DNA from: Micromonospora sp. NBC_01796 | Lineage (GTDB): Bacteria; Actinomycetota; Actinomycetes; Mycobacteriales; Micromonosporaceae | Reading direction: 5' to 3' | Length of the DNA: 64,000 bases | NCBI RefSeq assembly: GCF_035917455.1 | Contig: NZ_CP109078.1 | Span: 3,782,001-3,846,000 of the forward strand | Shown here: one piece after another, positions 43,569 through 52,638 of the stretch | Layout of the letters: each line of letters opens with the position of its first letter | How positions within the stretch are numbered: position 1 is the first letter of the stretch | Made by a program: the position numbers and the translations under genes | Notes under the pieces: generated by a model | What the model saw: only the letters and a program-made list of their open reading frames with translations | The model's database searches: none | Told to the model about the DNA's origin: nothing

Positions 43569-45677
43569 ATGTCCGAGGCGCCCCCCCAATTGATCGCTGA
43601 CCGGTACCGGCTCGTGGAGCCGCTCGGTCAGGGCGGCATGGGCCGTGTCTGGCGTGCCCGCGACGAGGTGCTGCACCGCGATGTGGCCATCAAGGAGTTG
43701 GTTCCGCCGCCGGGACTGACCACCGATGAGCGGCGCGAGATGCGCGAGCGGTCGTTGCGTGAGGCTCGCGCGATCGCCCGGCTGAACAACATCAACGTGG
43801 TCCGCGTCTTCGACGTGCTGCGTACGGACGCCGATCCGTGGATCGTGATGGAGTACGTCCGGTCCCGTTCCCTGCAGGACGCGCTCGCCGCCGACGGGCC
43901 GGTGTCGCCGGGGCGGGCGGCCGAGATCGGCCTCGGTGTGCTGGGTGCGTTGAAGGCGGCGCACAAGGCCGGGGTCATGCACCGGGACATCAAGCCGGGC
44001 AACGTGCTGCTCGGCGAGGACGGCCGGGTGGTTCTGACCGACTTCGGGCTGGCCACGGTGCCGGGTGACCCGAACGTGACCCGTACCGGGTTGGTGCTGG
44101 GGTCGCCCGCGTACATCGCGCCGGAGCGGGCCAGGGACGGCACCGCCGGTCCGGAGGCGGATCTCTGGTCGCTGGGCGCGACGCTGTACGCGGCGGTCGA
44201 GGGACAGTCGCCGTACGCCCGCTCGTCGGCGATCGCGACGCTGGCCGCGCTGGCGACCGAGCCGCCGCCACCGGCGAAGCGGGCCGGGCCCCTGAAGGCG
44301 GTACTCAACGGGCTGCTGCGCAAGGATCCGGCACAGCGGATCACCGCCGACGTGGCGGAGCGGTTGTTGCGGCGCGCGGCGGACAAACGGCCGCGCGGGG
44401 CGATCTCACTGCTCGACGGGGTACGCCGGCCGAGCCCGTACGGTCCGCGCGAGGCGCGTACCCGGGTGGTTCCGCTGCCGGCGCAGCGTCAGCCGGCCAG
44501 ACCGGCCGAGCCGGCGGAGTCGTCGTCGTCCTCCATCGCCGACTTCATCGGTACGGCCGGATCCGGTCCTGCCGTTCCGGTCGTGCCCGCCGCCGCGGCA
44601 GCGGCGGAAACCGCCGTTCCCGAAAGGTCCGCCGAGGACCAGCCGGACGTCGACGGTACGCCGACCGCCGCCGAACCAACCGTCGTCGCGTCGAGCCCGG
44701 CCGACCCGGACGAGCACGCCGATTCGCCCGCGTCCCCCGTCGACAAGCCCGGATCCACCGCAGACAAGACGGCGAAGGTGGATGCTCCCGCCACGTCCCC
44801 GTCAGCGGCCGATTCATCGACGGCCGTTGCCGCCGTACCGGTTCCCGACCGGGACGAACCGGCACTGGTCGCCGCCGCGCCCACCGAGGTTGTCGGCGGT
44901 GCGTCGCGGGGTAGCACGTTCGGCCCGTTCAAGCCGCGTCCCGAGTCCGGCGACAAGGGTCCGTTCCTCAACAAGCAGCGGATGTGGCTGGTCGGCGGGC
45001 TGGTCGCGGTGCTGCTGATCGCGCTCGTGGTGGTCATTCCGCTGGCCACCCGCGACTCGGACGACGGCCGGAACACGGCCCAGACGGGTGGGGAGCCGAG
45101 TCCGTCGGCGTCCGCCTCGGCCCCCGCTGCCACGACCGCGCCGGCCGTCCCGCCACCCGCCGCCGCTCCGACAACCGAGCCGGCCGCCCCGCCCTCGTCG
45201 CCGGCGGCGATGGTCCGGGGCGAGGGTCCGCTGCCGACGGGCTGGATCTGGCACAAGGACCCGACCGGGTTCACCGTGCCGGTGCCGGCGGGTTGGCGGG
45301 TGCAACGCAACCGGACCTCGGTCGAGTTCCTCGAGCCCAACGGTGCACGGATGCTCATGATCGACCAGACGAGCACCCCGCAGCCGGACGCGGTGGCGGA
45401 CTGGAAACGGCAGGAGGAGGCCAGGGTCCGCGCCGGCCGGTACCGCAATTACAAGCAGGTAGTCATCAAGAAGATCGACTACTTCCTCGAAGCGGCGGAC
45501 TGGGAGTGGACCTACACCTCCAGCAACGGCAACCCGCTGCACGTGGTCAACCGGGGTTTTGTCACCGGTCCCAAGCACGGGTACGCGATCTACTGGTCGA
45601 CGCCGGCCGCAGCCTGGCAGGACAACCTGGACGAACTGCAGCTCATCTCGGACGGATTCCTACCCGCGCCGAACTGA
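43569..45677 (+). CDS. Transmembrane serine/threonine protein kinase
   Basis: This 702-aa protein has a kinase domain (about residues 14-275) with LGQGGMGRVWRARDEVLHRD, VAIKELVPP, HRDIKPGNVLLGE and LTDFGLATV. A long Ala/Pro-rich cytoplasmic linker follows, then one membrane segment near residues 472-495. The extracellular domain (SGDGRNTA-like linker, then PTGFTVPVPAGWRV and VEFLEPNGARMLMI) resembles the sensor part of the first kinase in this window. There are no PASTA repeats. It probably senses an envelope signal. Confidence 0.92.
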   Translation: MSEAPPQLIADRYRLVEPLGQGGMGRVWRARDEVLHRDVAIKELVPPPGLTTDERREMRERSLREARAIARLNNINVVRVFDVLRTDADPWIVMEYVRSRSLQDALAADGPVSPGRAAEIGLGVLGALKAAHKAGVMHRDIKPGNVLLGEDGRVVLTDFGLATVPGDPNVTRTGLVLGSPAYIAPERARDGTAGPEADLWSLGATLYAAVEGQSPYARSSAIATLAALATEPPPPAKRAGPLKAVLNGLLRKDPAQRITADVAERLLRRAADKRPRGAISLLDGVRRPSPYGPREARTRVVPLPAQRQPARPAEPAESSSSSIADFIGTAGSGPAVPVVPAAAAAAETAVPERSAEDQPDVDGTPTAAEPTVVASSPADPDEHADSPASPVDKPGSTADKTAKVDAPATSPSAADSSTAVAAVPVPDRDEPALVAAAPTEVVGGASRGSTFGPFKPRPESGDKGPFLNKQRMWLVGGLVAVLLIALVVVIPLATRDSDDGRNTAQTGGEPSPSASASAPAATTAPAVPPPAAAPTTEPAAPPSSPAAMVRGEGPLPTGWIWHKDPTGFTVPVPAGWRVQRNRTSVEFLEPNGARMLMIDQTSTPQPDAVADWKRQEEARVRAGRYRNYKQVVIKKIDYFLEAADWEWTYTSSNGNPLHVVNRGFVTGPKHGYAIYWSTPAAAWQDNLDELQLISDGFLPAPN

Positions 45678-45682
45678 TCCGC

Positions 45683-45730
45683 ATGACCTTCCCTCCGTCG
45701 GGGTACTGATGCCCCAACGACGGAAGGAGG
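45683..45730 (+). promoter_or_regulatory. Hairpin that can cover the ribosome site of the next gene
   Basis: CTTCCCTCCGTCG (left) pairs with CGACGGAAGGAGG (right) at 11 of 13 positions and GGGG pairs with CCCC inside it. The right arm contains the GGAAGGAGG ribosome site of the small membrane protein gene. The fold could hold this site closed, or it could simply be a terminator of the kinase gene with which the site overlaps. Confidence 0.45.
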
Positions 45731-45736
45731 TACGAC

Positions 45737-45964
45737 ATGAGTTTCCGACAACGTACGACGAAGCCGAGTGTGGCGCTCTGGATGCTGGTCGCCGTCGGCG
45801 ATCTCGCGCTGATCCTGGCGAGCTTCGGAATGGTCGCGCTGATCGCACTCGCGAGCGTCGTGACCATGGCCGTCGGGGTGGTTGGCGCTTGGCGGCTGCT
45901 GCGGCCGACGGTGCCGGCCAGGGAAGTTGCGCGGGCCCCGATGACTGCCCGACGGAGGGCTTGA
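45737..45964 (+). CDS. Small two-helix membrane protein
   Basis: This 75-aa protein starts MSFRQRTTKPSVALWMLVAV and has two hydrophobic segments (about residues 12-32 and 34-53) with a basic tail (TARRRA). It follows the kinase gene by 59 bases, with GGAAGGAGG before the ATG. I do not recognise a family. It could work with the kinase, but nothing more than position supports that. Confidence 0.65.
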   Translation: MSFRQRTTKPSVALWMLVAVGDLALILASFGMVALIALASVVTMAVGVVGAWRLLRPTVPAREVARAPMTARRRA

Positions 45965-46100
45965 GAACTCCGCCGGGTGCGACCGCCCCGGACCAGCGTC
46001 GACGCGGTGTTCGGAGCGTCAACGACAGCCGGACCGGTGATCCCGCCCAGACGGGATGACCGATCCGGCTGTTGCTGTTTGCCGGTCCGTACGACTCCGG

Positions 46101-46748
46101 TCAGCCGACCCGCTCGATGACCGCCCGCCGGATCAGGAACTTGCCCGGCTCCCGGACCTGCTCGAACGCCGCGTTGTTGAGCAGTACGCAACTGCCCGAC
46201 GGGCTGGTCACCCGTACCGTGGTGCTCTTGTTGTTGTCCAGGTTCGTGACCTTGAGCTGGGTGCCGATCGGGAACGTCCCACTGGACGCGCCGGGTGCCG
46301 CGTCCTCGTTGAAGAGGGTCACCGTCGAGCCCTTGCAGACGACCTCACCGGCGCCGGTACCACCGCCACCGGCAGCGGCGTCACCGCCGACCGGAGCGGC
46401 CGGCGGGTTCACGGGGTTCGCGGCGGCGGGAGGGTTCGCCGGAGCCGGCGGTGCCGGGCGATCCGCGTTCACCTGACGGGTGCACCCCGCGGTGACGCGG
46501 CGCTGCTGGATGAGGTCGACGACCGCCTGCCGGTTGGCGATCCGGGCCTCCGACAGGGCGTCCGGGTTGGCCCGCTGGTCGGCCATGAAGTTCAGGTTGT
46601 TCCGCAGCGCGGTGTCCAGACCGTTGCAGTTCTCGCCCGCGTTGCTCATCCCCGTACCGACCGCCAGGGCGGTGCCGAGCAGGGCCGTCGCGGCCACACC
46701 GATGAGCAGCTTCCGCGCCCGGCCGGTCGTCCTGCTTGTCCTGTACAT
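46101..46748 (-). CDS. Secreted protein with C-terminal double-psi beta-barrel-like domain
   Basis: This 215-aa protein has a signal peptide (RARKLLIGVAATALLGTALA). A helical N-terminal domain of about 65 residues carries two cysteines, and a Pro/Ala/Gly linker follows. The C-terminal domain has TFPIGTQLKVTNLDNNKSTT, then CVLLNNAAFEQVREPG. The last pattern is that of RlpA/expansin-like barrels, which act on peptidoglycan or bind polysaccharide; the catalytic Asp usual for RlpA is replaced. Function inferred. Confidence 0.7.
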   Translation of the reverse strand: MYRTSRTTGRARKLLIGVAATALLGTALAVGTGMSNAGENCNGLDTALRNNLNFMADQRANPDALSEARIANRQAVVDLIQQRRVTAGCTRQVNADRPAPPAPANPPAAANPVNPPAAPVGGDAAAGGGGTGAGEVVCKGSTVTLFNEDAAPGASSGTFPIGTQLKVTNLDNNKSTTVRVTSPSGSCVLLNNAAFEQVREPGKFLIRRAVIERVG

Positions 46749-46983
46749 GCACCGCTCCCTTGATCACCTGCTGCCCGGTTGCAGCATCTTTGGGTACGGG
46801 CACGGAGGGCGAGCGGATCAGATCGTTTGCCTTAAATGTTCATCAAGTGCTGCGTCTCCGGTGGGCGCGCGTCGGCGCGATCGTCGCTGCCCGTCACCGG
46901 GTATTCGACGCAGAGCTTGCCCTGGGAGGAGGAGTTCATCGCCAGGTCGTCGGGCTCGCACAGGTGGGTTAGGCTCCCCGGCT

Positions 46984-47724
46984 GTGTCGATCGACGGCTT
47001 TACCGACGTCTGGAACCGGCTGTTCGACGCCCAACCGGATCCACCGCCACTACTCGTACTGCTCACCGGGCTGGCCGCGCTCGCCGTGGTGCTGACCCGG
47101 CTGCCGTGGCGAATCGGCCGCAACGCCATCACCATCGCCCACGAGGGCGGGCACGCCCTGGCCGCGCTGCTCACGGGGCGACGCCTGCACGGCATCAGGC
47201 TGCACTCGGACACCTCCGGCCTGACCCTGTCGGCCGGGCGGCCGTCCGGACCGGGCATGGCGTTCACGCTGCTCGCCGGCTACGTTGCCCCGTCGCTGAT
47301 CGGGCTGGCCGGGGCCTGGCTGCTCGGTGGCAACCGGATCACCCTGCTGCTCTGGATAGCGGTGGTGTTGCTGCTCGCCATGCTCGTGATGATCCGCAAC
47401 GCGTTCGGTGTCGTGTCGATCGTGGTCACCACCGCGGTGGTCTTCGGCGTCTCCTGGTTCGCCGGCCCCCAGGTGCAGGCGGTGTTCGCGTACACCGGGG
47501 TGTGGTTCCTGCTGATCGGCGGGATCAGGCCGGTCGGCGAGTTGCAGACCCTGCGGCGGCGCGGCCGGATGCCGGCCTCCGACGCCGACCAGCTCGCCGG
47601 GGTCACCTTCCTCCCGGCCATCTTCTGGGTCGGCCTGTTCGGCCTGGTCAACCTGCTGGCGCTCGGCATCGGTACGAGCCTGCTGGCCGGCGCCCACCTG
47701 GCCAACCTCGACCTGCCCTTCTGA
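46984..47724 (+). CDS. M50 family metallopeptidase-like membrane protein
   Basis: This 246-aa protein starts at GTG 46984 (MSIDGFTDVWNRLFDAQPDP) and has about seven membrane segments. The zinc motif HEGGHALAALL follows the first membrane segment, and a GLTLSAGRPSGPGMAFTLLA loop is typical of the M50 group. The start was chosen by the family length; upstream in-frame sequence is in the divergent intergenic region. Such peptidases cleave within the membrane; the substrate is unknown. Confidence 0.85.
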   Translation: MSIDGFTDVWNRLFDAQPDPPPLLVLLTGLAALAVVLTRLPWRIGRNAITIAHEGGHALAALLTGRRLHGIRLHSDTSGLTLSAGRPSGPGMAFTLLAGYVAPSLIGLAGAWLLGGNRITLLLWIAVVLLLAMLVMIRNAFGVVSIVVTTAVVFGVSWFAGPQVQAVFAYTGVWFLLIGGIRPVGELQTLRRRGRMPASDADQLAGVTFLPAIFWVGLFGLVNLLALGIGTSLLAGAHLANLDLPF

Positions 47725-47786
47725 CCCGGCGCCGCCCACCCGGCAACGGGCCGCCGAGCCGGTCGGCAGATCCCGCCCGACCGCTG

Positions 47787-47816
47787 CCGCCGGGCCAACC
47801 GAGCCTGGCCCGGCGG
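47787..47816. terminator. Perfect 10-bp hairpin after the M50 gene
   Basis: CCGCCGGGCC (47787-47796) and GGCCCGGCGG (47807-47816) are exact complements around a 10-base loop. The hairpin is 63 bases past the M50 stop and 20 bases before the panE-like start. It probably ends M50 transcription. Confidence 0.6.
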
Positions 47817-47835
47817 GCAGGAGCAGAATGAATCC

Positions 47836-48810
47836 GTGCGGTATGTGATCATCGGCGCCGGTGCGGTCGGCGGGACCATCGGCGTACGGCTGGCCCAGGC
47901 CGGCCACGACGTGACCCTGGTGGCCCGCGGCGCCCAACTGGACGCGCTCCGCTCCCGGGGGCTGACCCTGGCCACCCCGGAGGGCGAGCAGACCGTCACC
48001 CTGCCCGCGGTCGCCGGCCCGGCCGAACTGGTGCTGACGCCGGAGACCGCGCTGGTGCTCACGGTCAAGTCCCAGGACACCCAGACCGCGCTCGGCGAGT
48101 GGGCCGGGGCCCCGGTCACCGGTGGCGGTACGGCCGCCGACCGGTTGCCGCTGCTGACCGCACAGAACGGGGTGGCCAACGAGCGGGCGGCGCTGCGCCG
48201 GTTCGAGCGGGTCTACCCGGTCTGCCTCTGGCTACCCGCCACCTTCCTGGAGCCGGGCGTGATCGCCGCCGAGGGGCATCCGCACCCGGGCATGCTCCAG
48301 CTCGGCGGCTACCCGACCGGCGCGGACGACACCGTCCGGCAGATCGCCGACGACCTGTCCAAGAGCGGGTTCGTCACCCGGGTACGGGACGACGTGATGC
48401 GCTGGAAGTACGGCAAACTACTGGCAAACCTGGGCAACGGGCTGGACGCCCTCTTCGGCCGTGACCCCGACCCCGAACTGGTCGACCGGCTGCGTGCCGA
48501 GGGGGTCGACGCCCTGGCCGCCGCCGGAATCGCGCACACGTCCAGGGCGGAGGAGGCGGCCGACCGGGCCGACAACGTGAAGGCCCACCCGGTGGCCGGA
48601 CGGGAGCGGGCCGGCAGCTCGACCTGGCAGAGCCTGGCCCGGGGCACCGGCTCGACCGAGACCGACTACCTCAACGGCGAGATCGTGCTGCTGGGCCGAC
48701 TGCACGGGGTGCCGACCCCGGTGAACGCGGCCGTCCAGCGAGCCGTCCGAAGGGCGGTACGGGAACGGATCCCGGCCGGCGGCTTCCCCCGCGCCGAACT
48801 GTTGCCGTAG
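47836..48810 (+). CDS. 2-dehydropantoate 2-reductase (ketopantoate reductase) family protein
   Basis: This 324-aa protein has the NADPH-binding start MRYVIIGAGAVGGTIGVRLA and LVLTVKSQDTQTAL. The catalytic lysine is near MRWKYGKLLANLGNGLDALF, and the late NVKAHPVAGRERAGSSTWQS and TETDYLNGEIVLLGRLHGVP bind substrate. PanE reduces ketopantoate to pantoate in pantothenate synthesis; related proteins act on other 2-oxo acids, and no other pan gene is near. It starts at GTG 47836. Confidence 0.88.
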   Translation: MRYVIIGAGAVGGTIGVRLAQAGHDVTLVARGAQLDALRSRGLTLATPEGEQTVTLPAVAGPAELVLTPETALVLTVKSQDTQTALGEWAGAPVTGGGTAADRLPLLTAQNGVANERAALRRFERVYPVCLWLPATFLEPGVIAAEGHPHPGMLQLGGYPTGADDTVRQIADDLSKSGFVTRVRDDVMRWKYGKLLANLGNGLDALFGRDPDPELVDRLRAEGVDALAAAGIAHTSRAEEAADRADNVKAHPVAGRERAGSSTWQSLARGTGSTETDYLNGEIVLLGRLHGVPTPVNAAVQRAVRRAVRERIPAGGFPRAELLP

Positions 48811-48838
48811 GCCGGGTACGGGAGCACTCCGACCCGGC
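48811..48838. terminator. Hairpin directly after the ketopantoate reductase gene
   Basis: The arms GCCGGGT (48811-48817) and ACCCGGC (48832-48838) are exact complements, enclosing a second short CGGAG/CTCCG-type pairing. It begins at the first base after the stop. Termination is likely, though there is no U tract. Confidence 0.55.
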
Positions 48839-48941
48839 AACCGGCACCGACGGCGCCGGACCGGCGGGAAAGTACGTGCCGGGCGGCAACCGACCACCCG
48901 CCCGTACGCGTATGACCTCCGACGCCCAGGGGAGGTAGCTG

Positions 48942-49445
48942 GTGCCCGACGTCGGCGGATTCGACGAGTTCTACCGGGGGAGCCGGCAACGGTTGCTCGG
49001 CTACGTGTACCTGCTGACCGGTGACCTGTCGGAGGCACAGGACGCGGTCCAGGAGGCGTACATCCGGGCCTGGCAGCGCTGGTCGACGGTGAGCGGGTAC
49101 GAGGACCCGGAATCCTGGGTACGGGTGGTCGCCGCCCGGGTCGCGGTCAGCAGGTGGCGGACCATCCGCAGCCGGGCACGGGCGTACCTGCGTCACGGTG
49201 CGGTGGAGTCCGTGACGCCGGGACCCGGCACGGACACCGTCGACGTGGTGGCGGCGCTGCGTCGCCTGCCCGAGGAGCAGCGGACCGCGCTGGCCCTCTA
49301 CTACCTGCTCGGCCTTCCGGTGGCCGAGGTGGCACGGGAGACCGGCGCGCCGGTCGGCACCGTCAAGGCCCGCCTGTCCCGGGGACGGGTGGCGCTGGCC
49401 GGACTGCTGGCCGTTGTCGAACTGGAGGAGGCCGCTGATGCCTGA
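48942..49445 (+). CDS. ECF RNA polymerase sigma factor (SigE-like)
   Basis: This 167-aa protein has sigma region 2 (FDEFYRGSRQRLLGYVYLLT, then LSEAQDAVQEAYIRAWQRW) and region 4 (LRRLPEEQRTALALYYLLGL, AEVARETGAPVGTVKARLSR). It starts at GTG 48942 after GGGGAGG. It overlaps the next gene by 8 bases, so the next product is probably its regulator. No anti-sigma zinc motif is seen there, however. Confidence 0.93.
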   Translation: MPDVGGFDEFYRGSRQRLLGYVYLLTGDLSEAQDAVQEAYIRAWQRWSTVSGYEDPESWVRVVAARVAVSRWRTIRSRARAYLRHGAVESVTPGPGTDTVDVVAALRRLPEEQRTALALYYLLGLPVAEVARETGAPVGTVKARLSRGRVALAGLLAVVELEEAADA

Positions 49446-50772
49446 GCCGTGGGTCGAGCGGGTGCCGGAACCGGACCCGGCAGCGGACGCGACGACGGAG
49501 CCGGGGTCGGACCGGAAGTCGGGAGTGGATCCGGCGGAACCGATGGTGGACCTGTCGGCGGAGCCGAGGCGTGACGTGCTGCCGGAGTCGTTGGCGGCGC
49601 TGATGTCGGAGCCGCCACCGGACCCGTACCCGGATCCGGTCCTGCCCGATCTGCTGGACGACCGGGCCCGGGTGCTCGCCGAGCGACTCGCCGCCGATTT
49701 GGCCGGGGTGAGCTGGCCCGCGCCGGAACAGATCCGGGCCGTCGGTCGCAGGCGGTCCCGGCGTACGGCGGTCGCGGTGCCGGCCGCCGTGGTGCTGGTC
49801 TTCGCCGCGATCTGGGGACTGGCCGGCGGACTGCCCGTCGCCAGTATCGGACCGCAGTCCATCGCGGGGCAGCCCGGTGCGGACGACGTGGGGCCGGCGA
49901 GGGCACCCTCGCCACCGGACGGGCCGGCACCGTTGCGCTCGGCGGGCGGGGTGACGAGCCACGACCCGGCCTGGATCCCGTCCGTCGCCCTGCTCCAGCC
50001 GGCCGACGTCGGACTCAACTTCCGGATCAGCGACGACCGCGGCGGCGCGCCCGGTACGTCACCGGACTGGCCGTTCCGCCTCGCCCAGAGCTGCCCGGCC
50101 TACTCCGGCCTGCACCTGACCGGCTACCAGAACTACCGGTACAGCCGTGGGCACAGTGTCGGCGGGGACACCGAGGACGGCCGTTGGCAGTCACTCAACC
50201 AACAGGTCACCCGGTACGCCGACGGCGGCGCCGCCCGGATCGTGGTGGACGACGTCCGACGGGTGGTCGAGGCGTGCCGGACCTACGACGCCCCGCCGAC
50301 CGTCTCGACGGGTTACGTCACCCCGACTCCGCCGGCCACCCCGACCGGTTCGGCCTCCCCGGGTGAACCCGGCCCTCCGGTCGCGTCGGTCGCGCCGTCC
50401 GGTCCCCCCGGTTCGACGGGTCCCGGTGGCCCGAGAGATCCAGGTGGCACGCGCGACCCCGGTACGCGGGGCGCCGACGCCGGCGCGGGGCGGACCGATC
50501 CGGGTGCCACGGGTGGGACCAGGCATGCCTGGCGAGTGCTCGACGACGGGTTCGCCGGCAACCAGTCGCTGATGATCCGGCAGGAGGTGACCGCGCCGAC
50601 GAGTCCCGTGGGTACGGGACCCGGCAGCGGCACGGTCACCCTCTACGCGGTGGTACGGGTCGGCGACCTGGTTGCCGTGCTGGAGTCGTACGACTACGAC
50701 GACGCGCGGATGCGCCAACTCGCCGACCGGGCCGCCGCCTGGCTCTGCCCGTTCGCCAATCCGGGCTGCTGA
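49438..50772 (+). CDS. Membrane protein translationally coupled to the ECF sigma factor
   Basis: This 444-aa protein has an acidic, Pro-rich N-terminal cytoplasmic part (about 100 residues), one membrane segment (VAVPAAVVLVFAAIWGLAGG, about residues 105-125) and a large extracytoplasmic domain. The last part reads YRYSRGHSVGGDTEDGRW, then a Pro/Gly/Ser-rich insert of about 90 residues and LVAVLESYDYDDARMRQLAD before a C-terminal cysteine pair. The layout fits an anti-sigma or sensor partner. The family is not recognised. Confidence 0.72.
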   Translation: MPEPWVERVPEPDPAADATTEPGSDRKSGVDPAEPMVDLSAEPRRDVLPESLAALMSEPPPDPYPDPVLPDLLDDRARVLAERLAADLAGVSWPAPEQIRAVGRRRSRRTAVAVPAAVVLVFAAIWGLAGGLPVASIGPQSIAGQPGADDVGPARAPSPPDGPAPLRSAGGVTSHDPAWIPSVALLQPADVGLNFRISDDRGGAPGTSPDWPFRLAQSCPAYSGLHLTGYQNYRYSRGHSVGGDTEDGRWQSLNQQVTRYADGGAARIVVDDVRRVVEACRTYDAPPTVSTGYVTPTPPATPTGSASPGEPGPPVASVAPSGPPGSTGPGGPRDPGGTRDPGTRGADAGAGRTDPGATGGTRHAWRVLDDGFAGNQSLMIRQEVTAPTSPVGTGPGSGTVTLYAVVRVGDLVAVLESYDYDDARMRQLADRAAAWLCPFANPGC

Positions 50773-50827
50773 CCGGCCGACCCGCGCTGCTGACCGGCCG
50801 ATCCGGGCTGCTGACCGGCCGAGTGCC
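50765..50827. repeat. Three tandem 21-bp repeats spanning the stop codon of the preceding gene
   Basis: The unit GCTGCTGACCGGCCGANCCGS occurs at 50765, 50786 and 50807. The first copy holds the last cysteine codon and the TGA of the preceding gene, and every copy repeats that TGA in the same frame. It looks like slippage duplication of the 3' end, with no effect on the protein. Confidence 0.8.
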
Positions 50828-50860
50828 CGCGTCGGCACCCGGCCGCCGGTCGGCAGCGGG

Positions 50861-52450
50861 CTACAGCGGGATGTTGCCGTGCTTCTTCGGCGGCAGCGTC
50901 TCCCGCTTGGTACGCAGCACCCGCAGCGCCCGGACGATCTGGGTACGGGTCTCGGCCGGTGCGATCACCGAGTCGATGTACCCGCGTTCGGCGGCGACGT
51001 ACGGGTTGGCCAGGGTTTCCTCGTACTCGGCGATCTTTTCGGCGCGTACCGAGGCCGGATCCTCGGCGGCGCCCAGTTCGGCGCGGTAGAGGATGTTCAC
51101 CGCGCCCTGGGCGCCCATCACCGCGATCTGTGCCGTCGGCCAGGCGAAGTTGAGGTCGGCGCCGAGGTGCTTCGAGCCCATCACGTCGTACGCGCCGCCG
51201 TAGGCCTTGCGGGTGATGACGGTGACCTTCGGGACGGTCGCCTCGGCGTACGCGTAGATGAGTTTCGCGCCCCGGCGGATGATGCCGTCCCACTCCTGGC
51301 CGGTGCCGGGGAGGAATCCGGGTACGTCCACAAAGGTCAGTACGGGGATGTTGAACGCGTCGCAGGTGCGGACGAAGCGGGCGGCCTTCTCGGCGGCGGC
51401 GATGTCCAGGGTGCCGGCGAAGTGCATCGGCTGGTTCGCCACCACACCGACCGGGCGTCCCTCGACCCGGCCGAAGCCGACCACGATGTTCTGCGCGAAG
51501 AGCGGGTGCACCTCGAGGAACTCCCCGTCGTCGAGCACGTGCTCGATCACCCGGTGGATGTCGTACGGCTGGTTCGCCGAGTCCGGGATCAGGGTGTCCA
51601 GCTCGCGGTCGGCGTCGGTGATCTCCAGGTCGGCGTCGGTGTGGTACACCGGCGGCTCGTCGAGGTTGTTCGCCGGCAGGTAGGACAGCAGCGCCTTGAC
51701 GTAGTCGATCGCGTCTTCCTCGTCGGTGGCGAGGTAGTGCGAGTTCCCGCTGCGGGTGTTGTGCGTACGCGCCCCGCCGAGCTCCTCCATGCCGACGTCC
51801 TCGCCGGTCACCGTCTTGATCACGTCGGGGCCGGTGATGAACATGTGCGAGGTCTGGTCGACCATCACGGTGAAGTCGGTGACCGCGGGGGAGTAGACGG
51901 CGCCGCCCGCGCACGGTCCCATCACCAGCGAGATCTGCGGGATCACGCCGGAGGCGCGGACGTTGCGGAAGAAGATCTCCCCGTAGAGGCCGAGGCTGAC
52001 CACGCCCTCCTGGATCCGGGCACCGCCCGAGTCGTTGATCCCCACCACCGGGCAGCCGATCTTCATCGCCAGGTCCATCACCTTGACGATCTTCTGGCCG
52101 AAGACCTCGCCCAGGGAGCCGCCGAAGACGGTGAAGTCCTGGGCGAAGACGCAGACCTGCCGGCCGTCGACGGTGCCGTACCCGGTGACCACGCCGTCGC
52201 CGTACGGGCGGGTGCGCTCCAGTCCGAAGTTGGTGGACCGGTGCCGGGCCAGCTCGTCCAGTTCGACGAACGAACCGGGGTCGAGCAGCAGCTCGATCCG
52301 CTCACGGGCGGTCTTCTTGCCGCGCGCGTGCTGCTTCTCCACGGCACGGGCGGATCCGGCGTGTACCGCCTCGTCCACCCGCCGTTGCAGGTCCGCCAGC
52401 TTGCCGGCGGTGCTGTGGGTGTTGCTCTCGACCTCGCTGCTCGCGCTCAC
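50861..52450 (-). CDS. accD: Acyl-CoA carboxylase beta subunit (carboxyltransferase)
   Basis: This 529-aa protein starts at GTG 52450 ([20 protein letters not shown]). It has the PCCB/AccD layout with [20 protein letters not shown], the acyl-CoA oxyanion region [20 protein letters not shown] and [17 protein letters not shown]. The biotin-binding half reads [20 protein letters not shown] and [19 protein letters not shown]. It transfers the carboxyl group from biotin on AccA to acetyl- or propionyl-CoA. It is divergent from BirA. Confidence 0.95.
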   Translation of the reverse strand: MSASSEVESNTHSTAGKLADLQRRVDEAVHAGSARAVEKQHARGKKTARERIELLLDPGSFVELDELARHRSTNFGLERTRPYGDGVVTGYGTVDGRQVCVFAQDFTVFGGSLGEVFGQKIVKVMDLAMKIGCPVVGINDSGGARIQEGVVSLGLYGEIFFRNVRASGVIPQISLVMGPCAGGAVYSPAVTDFTVMVDQTSHMFITGPDVIKTVTGEDVGMEELGGARTHNTRSGNSHYLATDEEDAIDYVKALLSYLPANNLDEPPVYHTDADLEITDADRELDTLIPDSANQPYDIHRVIEHVLDDGEFLEVHPLFAQNIVVGFGRVEGRPVGVVANQPMHFAGTLDIAAAEKAARFVRTCDAFNIPVLTFVDVPGFLPGTGQEWDGIIRRGAKLIYAYAEATVPKVTVITRKAYGGAYDVMGSKHLGADLNFAWPTAQIAVMGAQGAVNILYRAELGAAEDPASVRAEKIAEYEETLANPYVAAERGYIDSVIAPAETRTQIVRALRVLRTKRETLPPKKHGNIPL

Positions 52451-52638
52451 GTTCGGGTCTGCCTTTCCTCGCGACTGCGGCGCCAGCCTCGCTCCTCGCG
52501 CGCACGGTGCCCGTGCCCGCCCGGCGCTGCTCTTCACGTACGCCCAGCTCTGGATCGTAACGATGCGCCTGCCGGCTCGCGCCGACCGCCGGGGTGGGCT
52601 TGGCCTCACTCACCTGGGGGCGGCCGTAGGCTGGGCTG

